This document shows, one piece after another, positions 1-11,861 of a DNA stretch of 64,000 nucleotides. Where the stretch lies: NCBI RefSeq assembly GCF_000204055.1, contig NW_006768785.1, positions 1,061,496-1,125,495 on the forward strand, given 5' to 3'. A model generated the notes under the pieces. It did not search any database, was not told the DNA's origin, and saw nothing but the letters and a program-made list of their open reading frames with translations. Both the position numbers and the translations under genes were made by a program. The stretch comes from Melampsora larici-populina 98AG31 (taxonomy: Eukaryota; Basidiomycota; Pucciniomycetes; Pucciniales; Melampsoraceae). The stretch's first letter is position 1. Every line of letters starts with the position of its first letter.

Positions 1-3000
1 ACGGGATCTCCAGAAGGTGAGAGATGATGACTCAGATAGAAAAATGAAGTTAATGAAACAGTCAAGAAGTCAAAAGAAAGAGTCTCACTGATGCTGAGAT
101 GATGTGGTCGACGAAGACAGTGGTGGTGGGTGTGAATCTACCATTTTGTCGGATGAAGCCTTGAAGGGATAAGCAGATGAATCTACAAACTGATGCGAGT
201 GTGAAGTTGATGGATTGTCACTCGTAGTTTGGTCGTATAGAGCTCGACCAGCGGCGTTACCACGCCCGCCACTGGGATGTGAATCCATGATTGACACAAA
301 AAGTTTTGATGATGCCGATGAGGATATTGATCAGTTGATAATCTCAGGTAAGTTGAGCTGCTCAGCTCTATCAGAAGAAGGCTCAAAAGGATTCTTGACC
401 AACAATTAACCAGTGTTCAATAACCGCTCACACGACCAACCAATTGATCCGATTGCGAGAAGATATTTCGAAGTACAACTTGTTGAAGGTGTAGTTGAAT
501 AGATATGAACACTGAGGTAGGATGAAGGAAAATCAGAATGGGAAGGCGCAAAACAATCGACAATTGAAACAATCAATTTCTTGTGAATATTCAGATAGAT
601 GGAGATTCGCTGTATCAAATGAAACAGAGGAGAGCGCAGAGATAGCTAAAAAAAGCAAGTCTGAAAAATCATCCCGAGGGGACTCACCTAACTTGTTGGC
701 CTGATTGGCCCAGGTTTACGTGGAGCGCTGGGAGAATGAAGGCCAAGCATTCAAACTAGACAAAGATCCTCGTAACCCGCTCTTTAATTCCGCTATATTT
801 CGGCAAACAGGAGGTAGACTGATGATGAATATGTGTGGTGGGAGCATGCTTTTAATGACTATGAAAATCCTAGTTTGTGTATCCGAAAAAAGGAGGATAA
901 TGATGAAAAAAAGAATCACAGTACACAGAGTAATTAGCCTCACAACGAGAAAGATATCCTTTCGATTGAAAAGGGCAGGTCGGCTAACGGAATGTGTGGT
1001 CAGGAAATTAGACTCCCAACTCCTCTCAGTTGAAGCTTTCGAGCCAATGATGGACACCGACCCACGGCTTGCACCTTCTGATCTTATGGTTGGGGTTCAA
1101 TCACCCACCAACAGGCCGTCAGAAGCTCTAATTTTAAATAAAAATTAACCCAAGTCACAAGAAAGTGAAGCTGACAGATAATAAGAGAGGTATCTTCCCA
1201 ATCCTCCATTTCGCTTCGCTAGACAGCCGGAATGTTAATAGTGGCACGGAATGTTTATTTGAGAATTGGTGAGTTACGGTAAATTAGGTGAAATATATCC
1301 AAGCTTCACAAGATTCCTCTCATCACTCCTTGTCATTCGTTACTCAGATCAAGATAGTTCGACATTGCCAGTCAACCCACTTCAAGTACCTGTAGTGAAA
1401 AGTATAGACGTCTCTCCGAGGGCAGTTATATGATATTAATCTTCAGACAAAATGATTGCGGCCGAAATCATCGCGCCTGAAAGATTTTTGGCAGTAGGGG
1501 GGCCGGGGTAGATCGCAACGGATGAGTACACATACAGGGGTGGGATGCGTCCCGACTGATGCATCAGACTCGGGACTGGTCAGCTCCATCCATACTACGA
1601 AAAGTTCTGTAAAAGGCCGTGGGTGTAAGATAAAGGAGAGTGAAGAAGGGGCATAAAGAAATCGAATATCATAGGTGAGGTCAAAACACAGGAGTCCGCC
1701 AGCAAATGATCATGGTCAAAAGGGGACGCCATCAAAGTCAAAACATCCCATTGACTAATCATATTCTTCTGTTTTTCAAGTCAATCCAATTATAAATCCT
1801 CGACTCATGGCACTTTTTACCGAATTAGGATCACATTCGATCTGTATCCAATTCCACCTATCTGGCCGCGGCGTGCATAGTCTTCCATTTGGAGATGATC
1901 GTACTTCGGATGAATGAAGATGAGAGGGGATAGATCATAGCTGTGCTCACCCTGCTCTCACCTTCTTTCAAACTCGCGTCTGCGAGAGTGGTGAATATCA
2001 GTTTGCAATCGCGCGAGATCTCGCATATGTTAAGTCGTCTCTAGATATACGCTGTGATATCCAGAGCTCGGCATGTCCAGACCGTTGGCGACTAATTGGC
2101 TTCGAGATGAAACCGCAGTTTTCATTCGCCAGAGAAAATACCATTTTCTAAGATGTCTTAAAAACATTTTGAATATCTCTCGTTAAATAACATCATGCTA
2201 AATCCCATCTTTACAATAGTATGTACAAGTTACTTGGGTTATCCTGTTGGTAATGAAGCGGGCATCATGTGTAGTCCATGGTTCTCTTCCCGATGGCGTA
2301 AAATTGAGTGAAGTTAATCACAACCAGTTCCGAGATATCTGATCGCTCTGCCTCATAGTATCGAGCAAGCAGATTTTAATAGCGTACAATCCTAATAATC
2401 CTGATAATAAACCTTGAGTTGAATATCCAGATTGTTTGTACTCATGTGTAGCAGATTCTTTATCCCATTGCAAAGTTAGACTAATTCACAACAGATACTC
2501 AGTTAAACCTTTGTCCGGAGCTTCGGCATCTTTAGACCAGGTCAAGATGGCTGATCTACACATGTCATCAAAGAAAGTCAATTTATCTATGGAGCGCCAG
2601 CTAAAGACTGATTATCTGTGATTATATACACACTCCACTCATTAGTACACGATGTGCGTGGAGGATCACTGGCTAGTCTGGATGGTCAGCCTTTTTGTAC
2701 TCCGCATGCTGTCGGGCGTTGGTTTATGGAAGTCCGCCTCTTGAGCACGAATATCCCTTTTGTATCTACATACATATCATCCTTGATAGCTTGCTCGAAA
2801 GGTGCTGATGTGATACAATCTTCACTCTGTCAATGGGCGATTTCTTCTGGGTTGATGAAGCCACCCTACGAGGTTGTAGACTTTATGTAGGTCACTCGCG
2901 GATGATCGAATGCCAATCCATGTTGTCTATTCTTTTCCGCAAAACTGCAGTTATATACATACCGAATATGCCGGATGATGCGTTCTGTGGGTACTGACAT

Positions 3001-5090
3001 TGAAATCTTCTCACCTTCCACTTATGAGTGGGATTTCTATTCTTACTAGGTTTTGTGTGTACCCCGAATCTGTGCCAAACTTACGGCACAGCAAGAAGGA
3101 GAAAAGAAGTGGACTCTGGAGTGATGGAGATGATTGGCTGTAGCGTTGAAGGGGATACACAGTACCGGCGGGAATTATAGCTGACGAGATCCGGAGGTCC
3201 TGATTCGGAACATTTTCACGCAAGTTTCATATAAAGCTTGTCCCGAATTTCCCGCAATATCCTTGAGTTTTGTGGGCAAACTCGGAGAAGCTTTTTGAGA
3301 TCGACTGCTGCTTGATTCGGAATCGTGGGCTTGGCTCACGTCAAAATTCTTAAACGCTGTTGCATAAGTCCAAGTGTCTTCGAGCGTATATGTAGCTTGT
3401 TTATCATTGAGATGAGGCCATGAATGAATGATCTTATTAAGTTCATAACTTGTCAAAGGTGGCGCAAATGAAACCAAGAGGCCTCCACTACGGGACGATA
3501 TAAAACTTCACCTTGATGCACAAGCTTTACTTGTCAAAAATGGGTCTGAAACTATTGTTCCGGGGACAGGATTTGATTGATCATGTGTCACTCTTTTCTA
3601 GCCTTGGTAAGTATCGGCTTTGTTAAGCTAACGGCTTGATGTCGATGATGAAGAAAAACTCGCAGAAGGAAAAAAATCAAATGAGACAACAAGACCAATA
3701 GATACAAATTTATCTGACGAGAAACATAACGTTGTTGAGAGTTCGTAGGCTTTACATAGTGTGCTTTGCATGAATTGAGTGAGGTCGAGGAGCGGAAAAG
3801 ATACAGATTTCAGATTGACTCTTTACCGTCCAAGCAATCGTATTCGTTGGTGTACTTCCACAGGGCAAGTACATAAGTACATAAATGATAAAATCGAGCG
3901 TTGAAGAGGGGATAGGAGGGGATGTGATTGATGAACGCAAACTCTAGCTATGCTACTGTCAATTTGAACAATTCCCGCTACAGCCCGCTACATAAACTCA
4001 AACCAATTAGCGCGGAGCTTGCGGCAGGCTGTGTAAAATCGACAATACCTTGTTTCCCAGGACACTCGTTTTTCCGCGATTTCGACCTGCAGTTTTTATG
4101 CTTCATGTCAATGCCGGCAATGTGGTAAGGGCCAGGCTGAAGGTTCTTTCCTCAATGTTTCTTATTCTTTTATTTCAAAACGTAGACTGATTGGATTGAT
4201 ATCTTTCATCGATTGGCCATTCCAGGTCACAGATCACCATAGCTCACCATAGCTACAGTGTGGTTCAAGAATTTGACTTTGGCGTTTCGGCGATCTCGTA
4301 CCGAGGTTATGGTCAATAATCTGGCACCCCCGCTGAAAAAGGAATTCTGATATAGTCTAGTGCTTTTTATTTAATCTAGTTTCATTCTATCTGAGGCAAT
4401 ACCCAGTCTCCGCTCTTTCTTTACGAGGAATGTTACCAGTCGACTCTTACGCGCATACACTCAAGGTACATTTATGATTTACCTGGTCACACCTTTTACA
4501 GTGTAAACTGATCCCATCGGTGATGCCGTTCATTGCTCCAGTCTCGCTCCTTTAGCATCAAACATGATCTTCAGATACACAAATTCTCAACCTTGAAATT
4601 AAATCAACTCAAATTCCAACTCCGTTGTTGTTCCTATCTGGATCAAGAGATGCACTTATACTACCTGGTCATTTTAGGGCTCTTTATGACGCATGTCCAT
4701 CAAGTCTCAAGATCTGGAAATAATTTTGTAGGGGAACACATAGTTTGAAGTTGAGGACTGTTCTCGATGTGCACTGGTTCCAACGTGCTCTCATTTAACT
4801 GACCAGTAACCTCAACTTAACAAGTGGAACTCTGCTTCGCAGGCAAGAGTTATCAAGCAGAAGAAGCTCGATCCTGCAAACAGACTTGGACTTATTTAAT
4901 TTAGGCACCGACCTGTTGTCATCCTTTCAAGTCTAATCCCGACTCTCAGGTTTGACTCCCGATTATCCTACTAAAATAGGAGAGAGTCAGTTTACCCCAT
5001 CACTTGACTATCTACACTGTCTACAAGACCATTGAAACATTTGCTAATTATTTTCACTTCCTTCCATTTCTTTGTCAAATGTGAATCTTC
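1..5090. other. Gene-poor stretch, nothing recognised
   Basis: No reading frame here can be tied to a protein family. The longest open frames (about 705-1148 plus, 2618-2890 plus, 3175-3477 minus) have no signal peptide, no recognisable motif and no convincing exon neighbours. The sequence is mixed in composition with no clear tandem or inverted repeat. It may hold decayed repeats or the untranslated flank of the secreted-protein genes that follow. Confidence 0.5.
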
Positions 5091-5111
5091 TGATTATGGC
5101 ACCCATGATGC

Positions 5112-5710
5112 ATGTATTTTTTACGGCTTGGGCTATGGCTTGTGATAAGCCTTTTATCTTCATCTTGTACTATTCTTGCTACACCAGCTAAAGATGAAAA
5201 TCATGACCCTACATCATCAACTCTTATCCCAACAAATCACGATGCAACGATCAAAGTGGCCTATTCAAAACCGGACAACAAGTTCACAGAGTTTCAGATC
5301 AATGGATCCGAAAGAAACCACTCAGATGATGACATAGTGGCAGCTGAAGGAGAGTTCAGGTAACTCATCTCAGAAGGATGTCATCCAATCCCGTCCATGC
5401 CTAAGCTGGACACTACCCATGAGTAACTTTGCGAGCATCATCAATACTTCTGTTCATGGTCAAGCAAACTTGTTATGAGAATGAAGAATGGTCTCCGAGG
5501 GCCTTTTCAACCCTCCTAGGGGCTATATGCTCCCCAATGCCTGATAGTCGCCAAAATAAGATACACCAGAGGGGTACTTATAAAAGGTCGGAATCCGAGT
5601 TTTTTGAGAAAAGTTTTGATGAGAAGGTCGGATTTTTGGTAAGTAAACCTCTGTAGGAGTACATGACCAAACAGCCTGTTTTACGCCACAAGCATACAGA
5701 GAAGGTCTAA
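5112..5710 (+). CDS. Candidate small secreted protein
   Basis: The frame opens with a good eukaryotic signal peptide: Met, Arg at residue 5, then a long Leu/Ile/Val/Ser core ending near LATPA (about residue 26). The mature part is polar and acidic, rich in Asp, Asn, Ser and Thr. Exon 1 probably ends at 5359 before a GTAACT donor. A later open stretch (about 5429-5641) ending at a GTAAGT donor and a short terminal exon (CAG acceptor, stop at 5708-5710) could complete the gene, but the acceptor joining exons 1 and 2 could not be placed in frame. No family is recognised. Small secreted proteins of this kind are common candidate effectors in rusts; that role is an inference. Confidence 0.45.
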
Positions 5711-5921
5711 GAAGCACGGTTCAAAGAAGAAAATTGCACGCCGGTGGCACTACTTAGCTTCTTATTTCTCCGTATAGTACATATAAACAAATGAAAGTTC
5801 TTGTACGTATATCTGTTGTATTCTAACATACTCCCAGATGGTTTTTTCTTGGTTCCGAACGGTCGCAAGTTCAAGTACCTGAATTGAAGTTCATCTTCAT
5901 TTCTTGCTCCTTACACCATAA

Positions 5922-6677
5922 ATGCTCTGCTTCCTCCCGATTTTCTCCGTTCTAGTATTTTCCCTTGGGATTCATGGTTTCCCAGGGATTTCGATTTGGG
6001 ACAAGAGCTACCAATGCGGCTGCGAAACTGGATTTTCTCTCGGAAAGAAATACGCGTGTACGCGATCTTAATTGCTCAATAACTCCAGCATGATCTACAG
6101 CCATCGCTAATGTGGACCTGTCTTGTGATTGCTCGCATTACAAGATTGCAGGACGGGTTACCCTGCTGTAACCCATTGCAAGTGCGAAAAGTCAAGTTGC
6201 TCGTCCCCGATCATTAGTACGATACAAACCAATCTTGATACGTTTGGTATAAAAGTAACCCTAAAGCTGATCACCGGACACCCGTTTTTTGCATTTTGAT
6301 GTTAGATACTCGATATGTCAAGATGACAGGCTGCTACTTGAATGGACCCAAGGGCTCTCTAGTAGGCGGCGCAAGTGATCAAGACTGTTCAACATATGAT
6401 TATGACCAGACCAAAAAGGGTTATGGTTGGTATCCCGAGTCTTGTTATAAAACCTATATACGTATGCCTACTAAAGTGTTTTTTTAAATCGATCTTCCCC
6501 CTCGAATGAGAAATGTTCAGTTTGCCACAACGACGGTGGAAGTTCTTATACGTGCCCTGGTTCACCTATAACTCTTGATCCCAAAGCCATGGGTCAGTCC
6601 ATTTTGTCATTGATGAAAAGCTTACTTAATTTAACCTATTTTCTTATCTTTCAGTATGTAACCATTGTAAGATTTAA
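5922..6677 (+). CDS. Cysteine-rich candidate secreted protein
   Basis: Exon 1 (5922-6057) starts with a clear signal peptide (MLCFLPIFSVLVFSLGIHG) and runs straight into a Cys-rich stretch (QCGCETG). Later open pieces are all Cys-rich: about 6090-6250 (SCDC, HCKCEKSSC), 6306-6475 (MTGCYLNG, DQDC, ESCYK), 6511-6592 (KCSVCHNDGG, YTCPG) and 6655-6677 (MVCNHCKI, then stop). The 6475/6511 and 6592/6655 junctions have GT donors and AG acceptors and keep frame; the exon near 6090-6250 is not firmly resolved. The two terminal CxxC pairs resemble a metal-binding or disulphide-rich fold, but no family was recognised. A host-directed effector role is an inference from the signal peptide and Cys content. 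Confidence 0.55.
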
Positions 6678-7794
6678 GAAATTTTTCAAAGATGTTTCAA
6701 ATATTCCTCATTCCATCCTGCAGAGTTGGGGGTTTAGAGTTTGACCGTCGGCTCTGTGTCAGACATTGAAAATTTTACGCTTCTTGAAGTTGCTATTTAA
6801 TTAATGAAATCTTGCTTTTTGCATTTCTTTCATTTCGGATGCTAATGAACATTTGTGAGAATGTAGAATTTGGAGTTCTATATCTACATTTAAATCCAAT
6901 CACACTGTGACTCGATAAATATCAAGTGTAAGTTTCAATACTTCATCACACCAGAGTCCCGGCAGGTCTAACGGGCAGGTCAATGATTCTGTGTTTAATT
7001 TACCTAGCCCAAATTTGATCGTTGAGTTCACTCTACAATGGAAAGACTCACACATCAGTAATCAGCTCAGCATCCAAAAGTTGCAATGAGCATGGAGCCA
7101 GCGGAAAGTATGTACGGAGTCCATATCCTCAAGGACACAAACCAAAGTCATGCTGTGTCAAGGTATGTAGAAAAAGAGAAAAACAATGTCCCTCCTCCAT
7201 CAAGTCAAACACAAAACAACAAAACTCTAAGAGGAGATACAGCATCAAGGCTGGAAGTTGTACCATACCCAAAACAAAATAAACTGATTAAGTAAAGATT
7301 ACAAGAGAATCCTCATTGGTTTTGTGTAAACCATCCTTACCAAAGTAAAAAGCCTTCCAAAGACCAAAACTGGTGGACCAAGTCCCTTGAAGCTCTTATC
7401 AAGCTGTAATAGCACCCTCACAGCATTTTTCCAAAGACATTGATACAAACAATTGTTATCTTCAATAAATCATGGCTAGCTCTTGCCGCCTATAGTGCAA
7501 GGTCCTGAAAATAAGGAAATCTAAAAGGGGGTTAAAAAAAGTTCTATTCCACCCTTGGCCATGTTTGTTAATCTTTCACCTAACACTGCTCTTGTAGATG
7601 AGGAGCACACTGAATCACTTGTTTGTAATTCATATACTTCTCTGGAATATACAAGTTTATTCAAACTTTGTACAGTTATTTTTCTATTTAACAAATCAAA
7701 TCAAACAAGAAAAATGAAAATTTCACAAAACAAAAGAATCAATCATTCCATCCTGATGAACTTGATTGAAATTGGAATTGATTTGATGAAGTTT
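6678..7794 (+). other. Interval with one Cys-rich open stretch
   Basis: Mostly AT-rich non-coding DNA. One open stretch at about 7025-7160 reads SLYNGKTHTS...KSCNEHG...KSCCVK and then meets a GTATGTAG-type donor, so it could be an exon of another secreted Cys-rich gene or a relic of one. No start exon with a signal peptide was found for it, so it is not called as a gene. Confidence 0.3.
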
Positions 7795-8118
7795 TCATGA
7801 TCCACAACCAGGTGGTCCTTTCTTCATTCCACAACTACCCAATGGCATCAGTTGAGGTCCAACTTGTACTGGCCTGGCCTCTCAAAGCTTATATTGATTT
7901 ATGAAAAAATATTTGTGAGATGTTAGTTACGAGAGATACCAACAAAAACTTACAGGAGTAAAAGATGGAGTGTTTCTTGAAGATGATTCTTCCTCAATTG
8001 ATTGCCTTACTTCCTCTGTTTCCAAATTATTTAAACATGGAACTCGGTTATACCCTCCAAATGACATAGTGATGATTAAAGCAAGAGTAATGAAACAAGG
8101 ATTGATATAAGACATCAT
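7795..8118 (-). CDS. Small secreted protein, 82 aa, two exons
   Basis: Minus-strand exon 1 (8118-7954) encodes a signal peptide (MMSYINPCFITLALIITMSF, cleavage near GG-YN) followed by a Glu/Ser-rich segment. A GTAAG donor at 7953 and an AG acceptor just before 7878 remove a 75-nt intron and join in frame to exon 2 (7878-7795), which encodes ARPVQVGPQLMPLGSCGMKK and ends GPPGCGS-stop. Total 82 aa; the mature part has three cysteines. The tandem Met codons at 8118 and 8115 leave a one-residue start ambiguity. No family is recognised. The short length, secretion signal and C-terminal Cys/Gly motif fit a rust candidate effector, but the function is unknown. Confidence 0.6.
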
Positions 8119-11100
8119 TTTGGGTGGGTGGAGATGGTTTTGAATCTGAAATTGAGGATGAAGAAAGTTGAAGGGAAATGTTTATACAATACAATGATCT
8201 CAAATCAAAATTTGATATATATATATATACGACTATGATCCATTAGTCTGAGTGCGTGCCCCAAGGCTATCCCAGGGGGGTAGTTATGTTTTGTCACCTC
8301 TACACATGATCTGACACGTGCTAAGAAACCTTGATTTCTGCAATATATCCTACCAGTAGGGCTACTCAGTCTACAATACATATACACACAGTAAAACTTT
8401 ATAAGCTTATGTGTGGTTTGGGGGGACCCCAATGGGGGGTGGGCCATAAGTCATCCTGTTGGATAATTACCAAGTCACCTCCATTGGGGTGAGAACAGAC
8501 TGTAAAACCGGGGGGGTTTCCTGACCCTGGATGGCGGGTGGGTGTTTCAAACTTGATGAAGGAAAGATGAACCTAGAAAAGAGAGAAAGACAGGGGAGAG
8601 AAATCCAGGAAAGTCGCTTGGAGAGTCCCAGGAGGAGAAAAGGCTATGGGGTGGAGGTCTGGAGCAGAGGGAGAGAGAGGACAACTGAAAATCTTCACTC
8701 TCTCACCCCGGGCCGGCCTGAAGCCATGAAGGTGCAGGAGAGCCTTATTGCTTTCCCTTCACACATTAGTTCTCCAACTCTGGCATGTCCTCTATAATGG
8801 ACTACAGAGGTACCTTTGCAGGCTTTTGGGTACTCTACCAAAATAATCTGAATGTAGGATGAGTTTGAATAGGATAGGTTGAGGAGAAAGCTTTTTGGTC
8901 AAATGTAAGAGGTTTTATAAGAGAAATCCTATCACTAATCACGTCCTTAAAACCTCCAAGGAAATGCCAAGTTAAAACAGAGGCAACTGTGGCTTTCTGC
9001 GCATTTGTAACGCTTGCCATACGTAATTTTGCATACACCATTTGATCATCACTTCTGATCAAGCTGATCATCTTTATGAGCTTGTTCAAACTTAAGGAAA
9101 TATCCAGCTGAAAGCCAAGGCTAGAGAGATATCAATGAAAACAACTTCTTTGTGATTAAAGTTATTGACTTGAAACCCCCTAATAGGTCTGCTACCACAC
9201 AAACTTATGCCAAGTGCAATTGATTGAATGATATAAACTGGCACAGACTCCTGCCAAGTTGCAAATGAGGTTTGCAGGAAGATTGCCATTGAGTTATGAG
9301 ATTTGACTGTAAGGTCATCTCATTTTGGTGACATCCAGCTTCAAATTCACTGAGCCATTATCTTGATTTCAGATCAACTTGGTAATGTATTTCAGTTGAA
9401 CTTGCTTTTCAACTAGAGATGTGTTGCCGAAATTCTACAAAAATGTTCTATGTATATGGGTCAATGCAATTCTTTCTGTAAAACATATCAACTTGGGACC
9501 ATTTGGAATTTAGGGCTTAGTAAGACAACCAAATATATCACAAAGGCTTGGGGTGTATATTTGTGTTCTAATAGTACTTAGTATGTTATTTTTGAACATG
9601 AGATTACAAAAGAACGTGTTAGAAAATGTTTTAGGGAAGTCACATATCTTGATTTGATTTCTGATAGCTTCTAGGGGTATTTGTATGAACCATGTTTCTT
9701 TCTAAAATTTACAAAACTATTTTTTTATTGAAAAAAGGTCTTTGCAGAAAAGGGCAACTTCAAATCAGTTTGTAATGCATTGAAAACTTTAATATCATTC
9801 CAAGGTTTTTGTTCTGTCTTCTATAAAATATATATCAAACTTGAAATTGAAGGGATCAAAATAAGAATTCAGGATTTCATCTAGATAAACCATATTGATG
9901 ATTTCAATCACATTCAAAGGTTTCAGTGTGCACATGATAAATTGATATAAAAAGGAAAAAAATCAGCTCAACATTTAGAGATCATTCCAAGAAACCAGCA
10001 ATCATTTTTCTACAAATTTTTAATTGAGATGATTGACCTTTATTCTTGATCTTGGTTTACTCCTAGGATGATCTAATAAGATTCACATGCACGAATAATT
10101 TAGTACCCAGAATGAATTTTGTAAACAAAAGGTTATAAGATTAGATCAATTTTGTACAATCAGATCAATTCTACAAGTTTTGTTCTTGGTCAAGTTGTTT
10201 TTAGAATCCAGGTTTTCAAGTCTGGATTAGAAGGACATTATCAACTCATCACTCTTGAGAAGTTGTATAAGATATCATCCATATACCCAAGACAGTCAAT
10301 TAGGTTCACAACTTCACATCTCAAAACCATCACTTTAGACATATAATGTTTTATAGGCATTACATAACTATCCAGCTTTACCAAATCTAGTGACAATCTT
10401 AACAGTGTTTTGATCAGACTGCGGAATAGAAGGATTCCTCATGATGAAGTCATCATACAACAATATCTGGATCATCATTGGTTGAAGGTGATGAGCTACA
10501 AGCAAGTCTTTAAAGTTTACAAGGACAGGGCTTTAGATCATGTACATCAGTTTTGAGAATAAATCTCACATGCTAATTTTTCATTTTTTTTGTTTTTTGT
10601 AAGGTTACACTAAAACTTAGTCAACTAGATTCTACACAACAGCTGTACTTGACTTATTCCAGGATGTAAGGATTGTGAAAGATCACCTTTATCTTTCAAT
10701 ATAATTACTTTTGTTGTACCCTGCAAAATACACAAACTTTGGTATGCTTGCAATCACCGGAAAAGTAGGAGGATACTTGAAAGGTGGATTACAATATTGC
10801 TCTAGGTAGAATCTAGTTCAGTAATGTTGAGTGTAACCTTCAAAAAACAAAAAAAATAAAACAGGCAGACAACCTTTATTCTTGAAACTGCTGTAAACCT
10901 GTAATCAGTCAACAAATGTGTTGGACATGATCCTTCTGGGATCAAGTGGTGAATTGGGTAAAAGAGTTGGTGTTGATTCAGTAGCAGATCTATAGACTCC
11001 TTCATCACAAGAGCTAGAGACCTGATCCATTGCAAGGGAACTGATGTCATCTTATTCCAAGGCTCACTGGTGCTGAGCCTGAGTGTCAACACTAGAAATG

Positions 11101-11861
11101 AGGTTCTCATTCACTTTCTGGACACCTTCATGGTTTAGCAAGCCTGAAATCTTGATGATCTCATCCTTTTTTGGAAGACTAAAACCTATTCTAGGACTCT
11201 TACATTCTAGCCAGCTCAAGTTTGATTTTTGAGCAGAGCTTGAATTGTTTTGTGGATCTGGATTATAACTTCAGCTGTAGAATCGTATCAAGTGATCTGT
11301 GTGGAAGATGTATGGTGAAATATTTTTTTCACTTGTCTTGTCCATATGACCAAGCTGAGTTTATGATTCTGTGGTGATTGAAAACTCTTTGTTAATAGTG
11401 TTTGTTGTTGTTTGAATGTTAAAATGTGATATTAGCACAGTGATCAAAAGAGATGTAGACTTCAGCTCAACTCAAAGTGATGATGATAAGAGATATGTAT
11501 ATGTAAGACTTGAGCTTGATCTAAAAATGAACATGACAGATTCCTCAAGAAGCTGTATATGATTTGCTGATGTCCAGTTGAGAAGATTGTGTTGAGGATG
11601 AACTGAGTTTTAAGCTACTACATAGGACTAGATTGAGAGAGTTTTGAATGATGAAACAAGTCACAGATTGAGCAAGTTGTAGTTGGTGATCATGAGAAGT
11701 TGAAGATTTGAAACCAATCTGACAGAGTGTGACAGTGACAGTGAACAGTTTGTAAATTTCCAAAACCAAATGATGATTTGTAGAATTTAATCAACACCAC
11801 AAACTGCAAGTTGTCAAATCGAATTAGTTCAACTTCCACTTTTACCTTTTTCAATCTGAGA
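8119..11861. other. AT-rich interval without recognised genes
   Basis: About 3.7 kb with only short open frames and no family match. A G/C-homopolymer-rich patch at 8270-8530 (several runs of five to seven G or C) and an AG-rich patch at 8530-8700 stand out from the AT-rich background. The part from about 9300 to 11500 is uniformly AT-rich and looks like old, unclassified repeat. Confidence 0.5.

Noticed and set aside
705..1148. 147-codon plus-strand frame near the left end
   Set aside because: No domain, no signal peptide and basic low-complexity stretches; codon pattern is not convincing.
3175..3477. 100-codon minus-strand frame in the first 5 kb
   Set aside because: It has protein-like composition in part but no recognised motif and no exon neighbours, so it cannot be supported as a gene.
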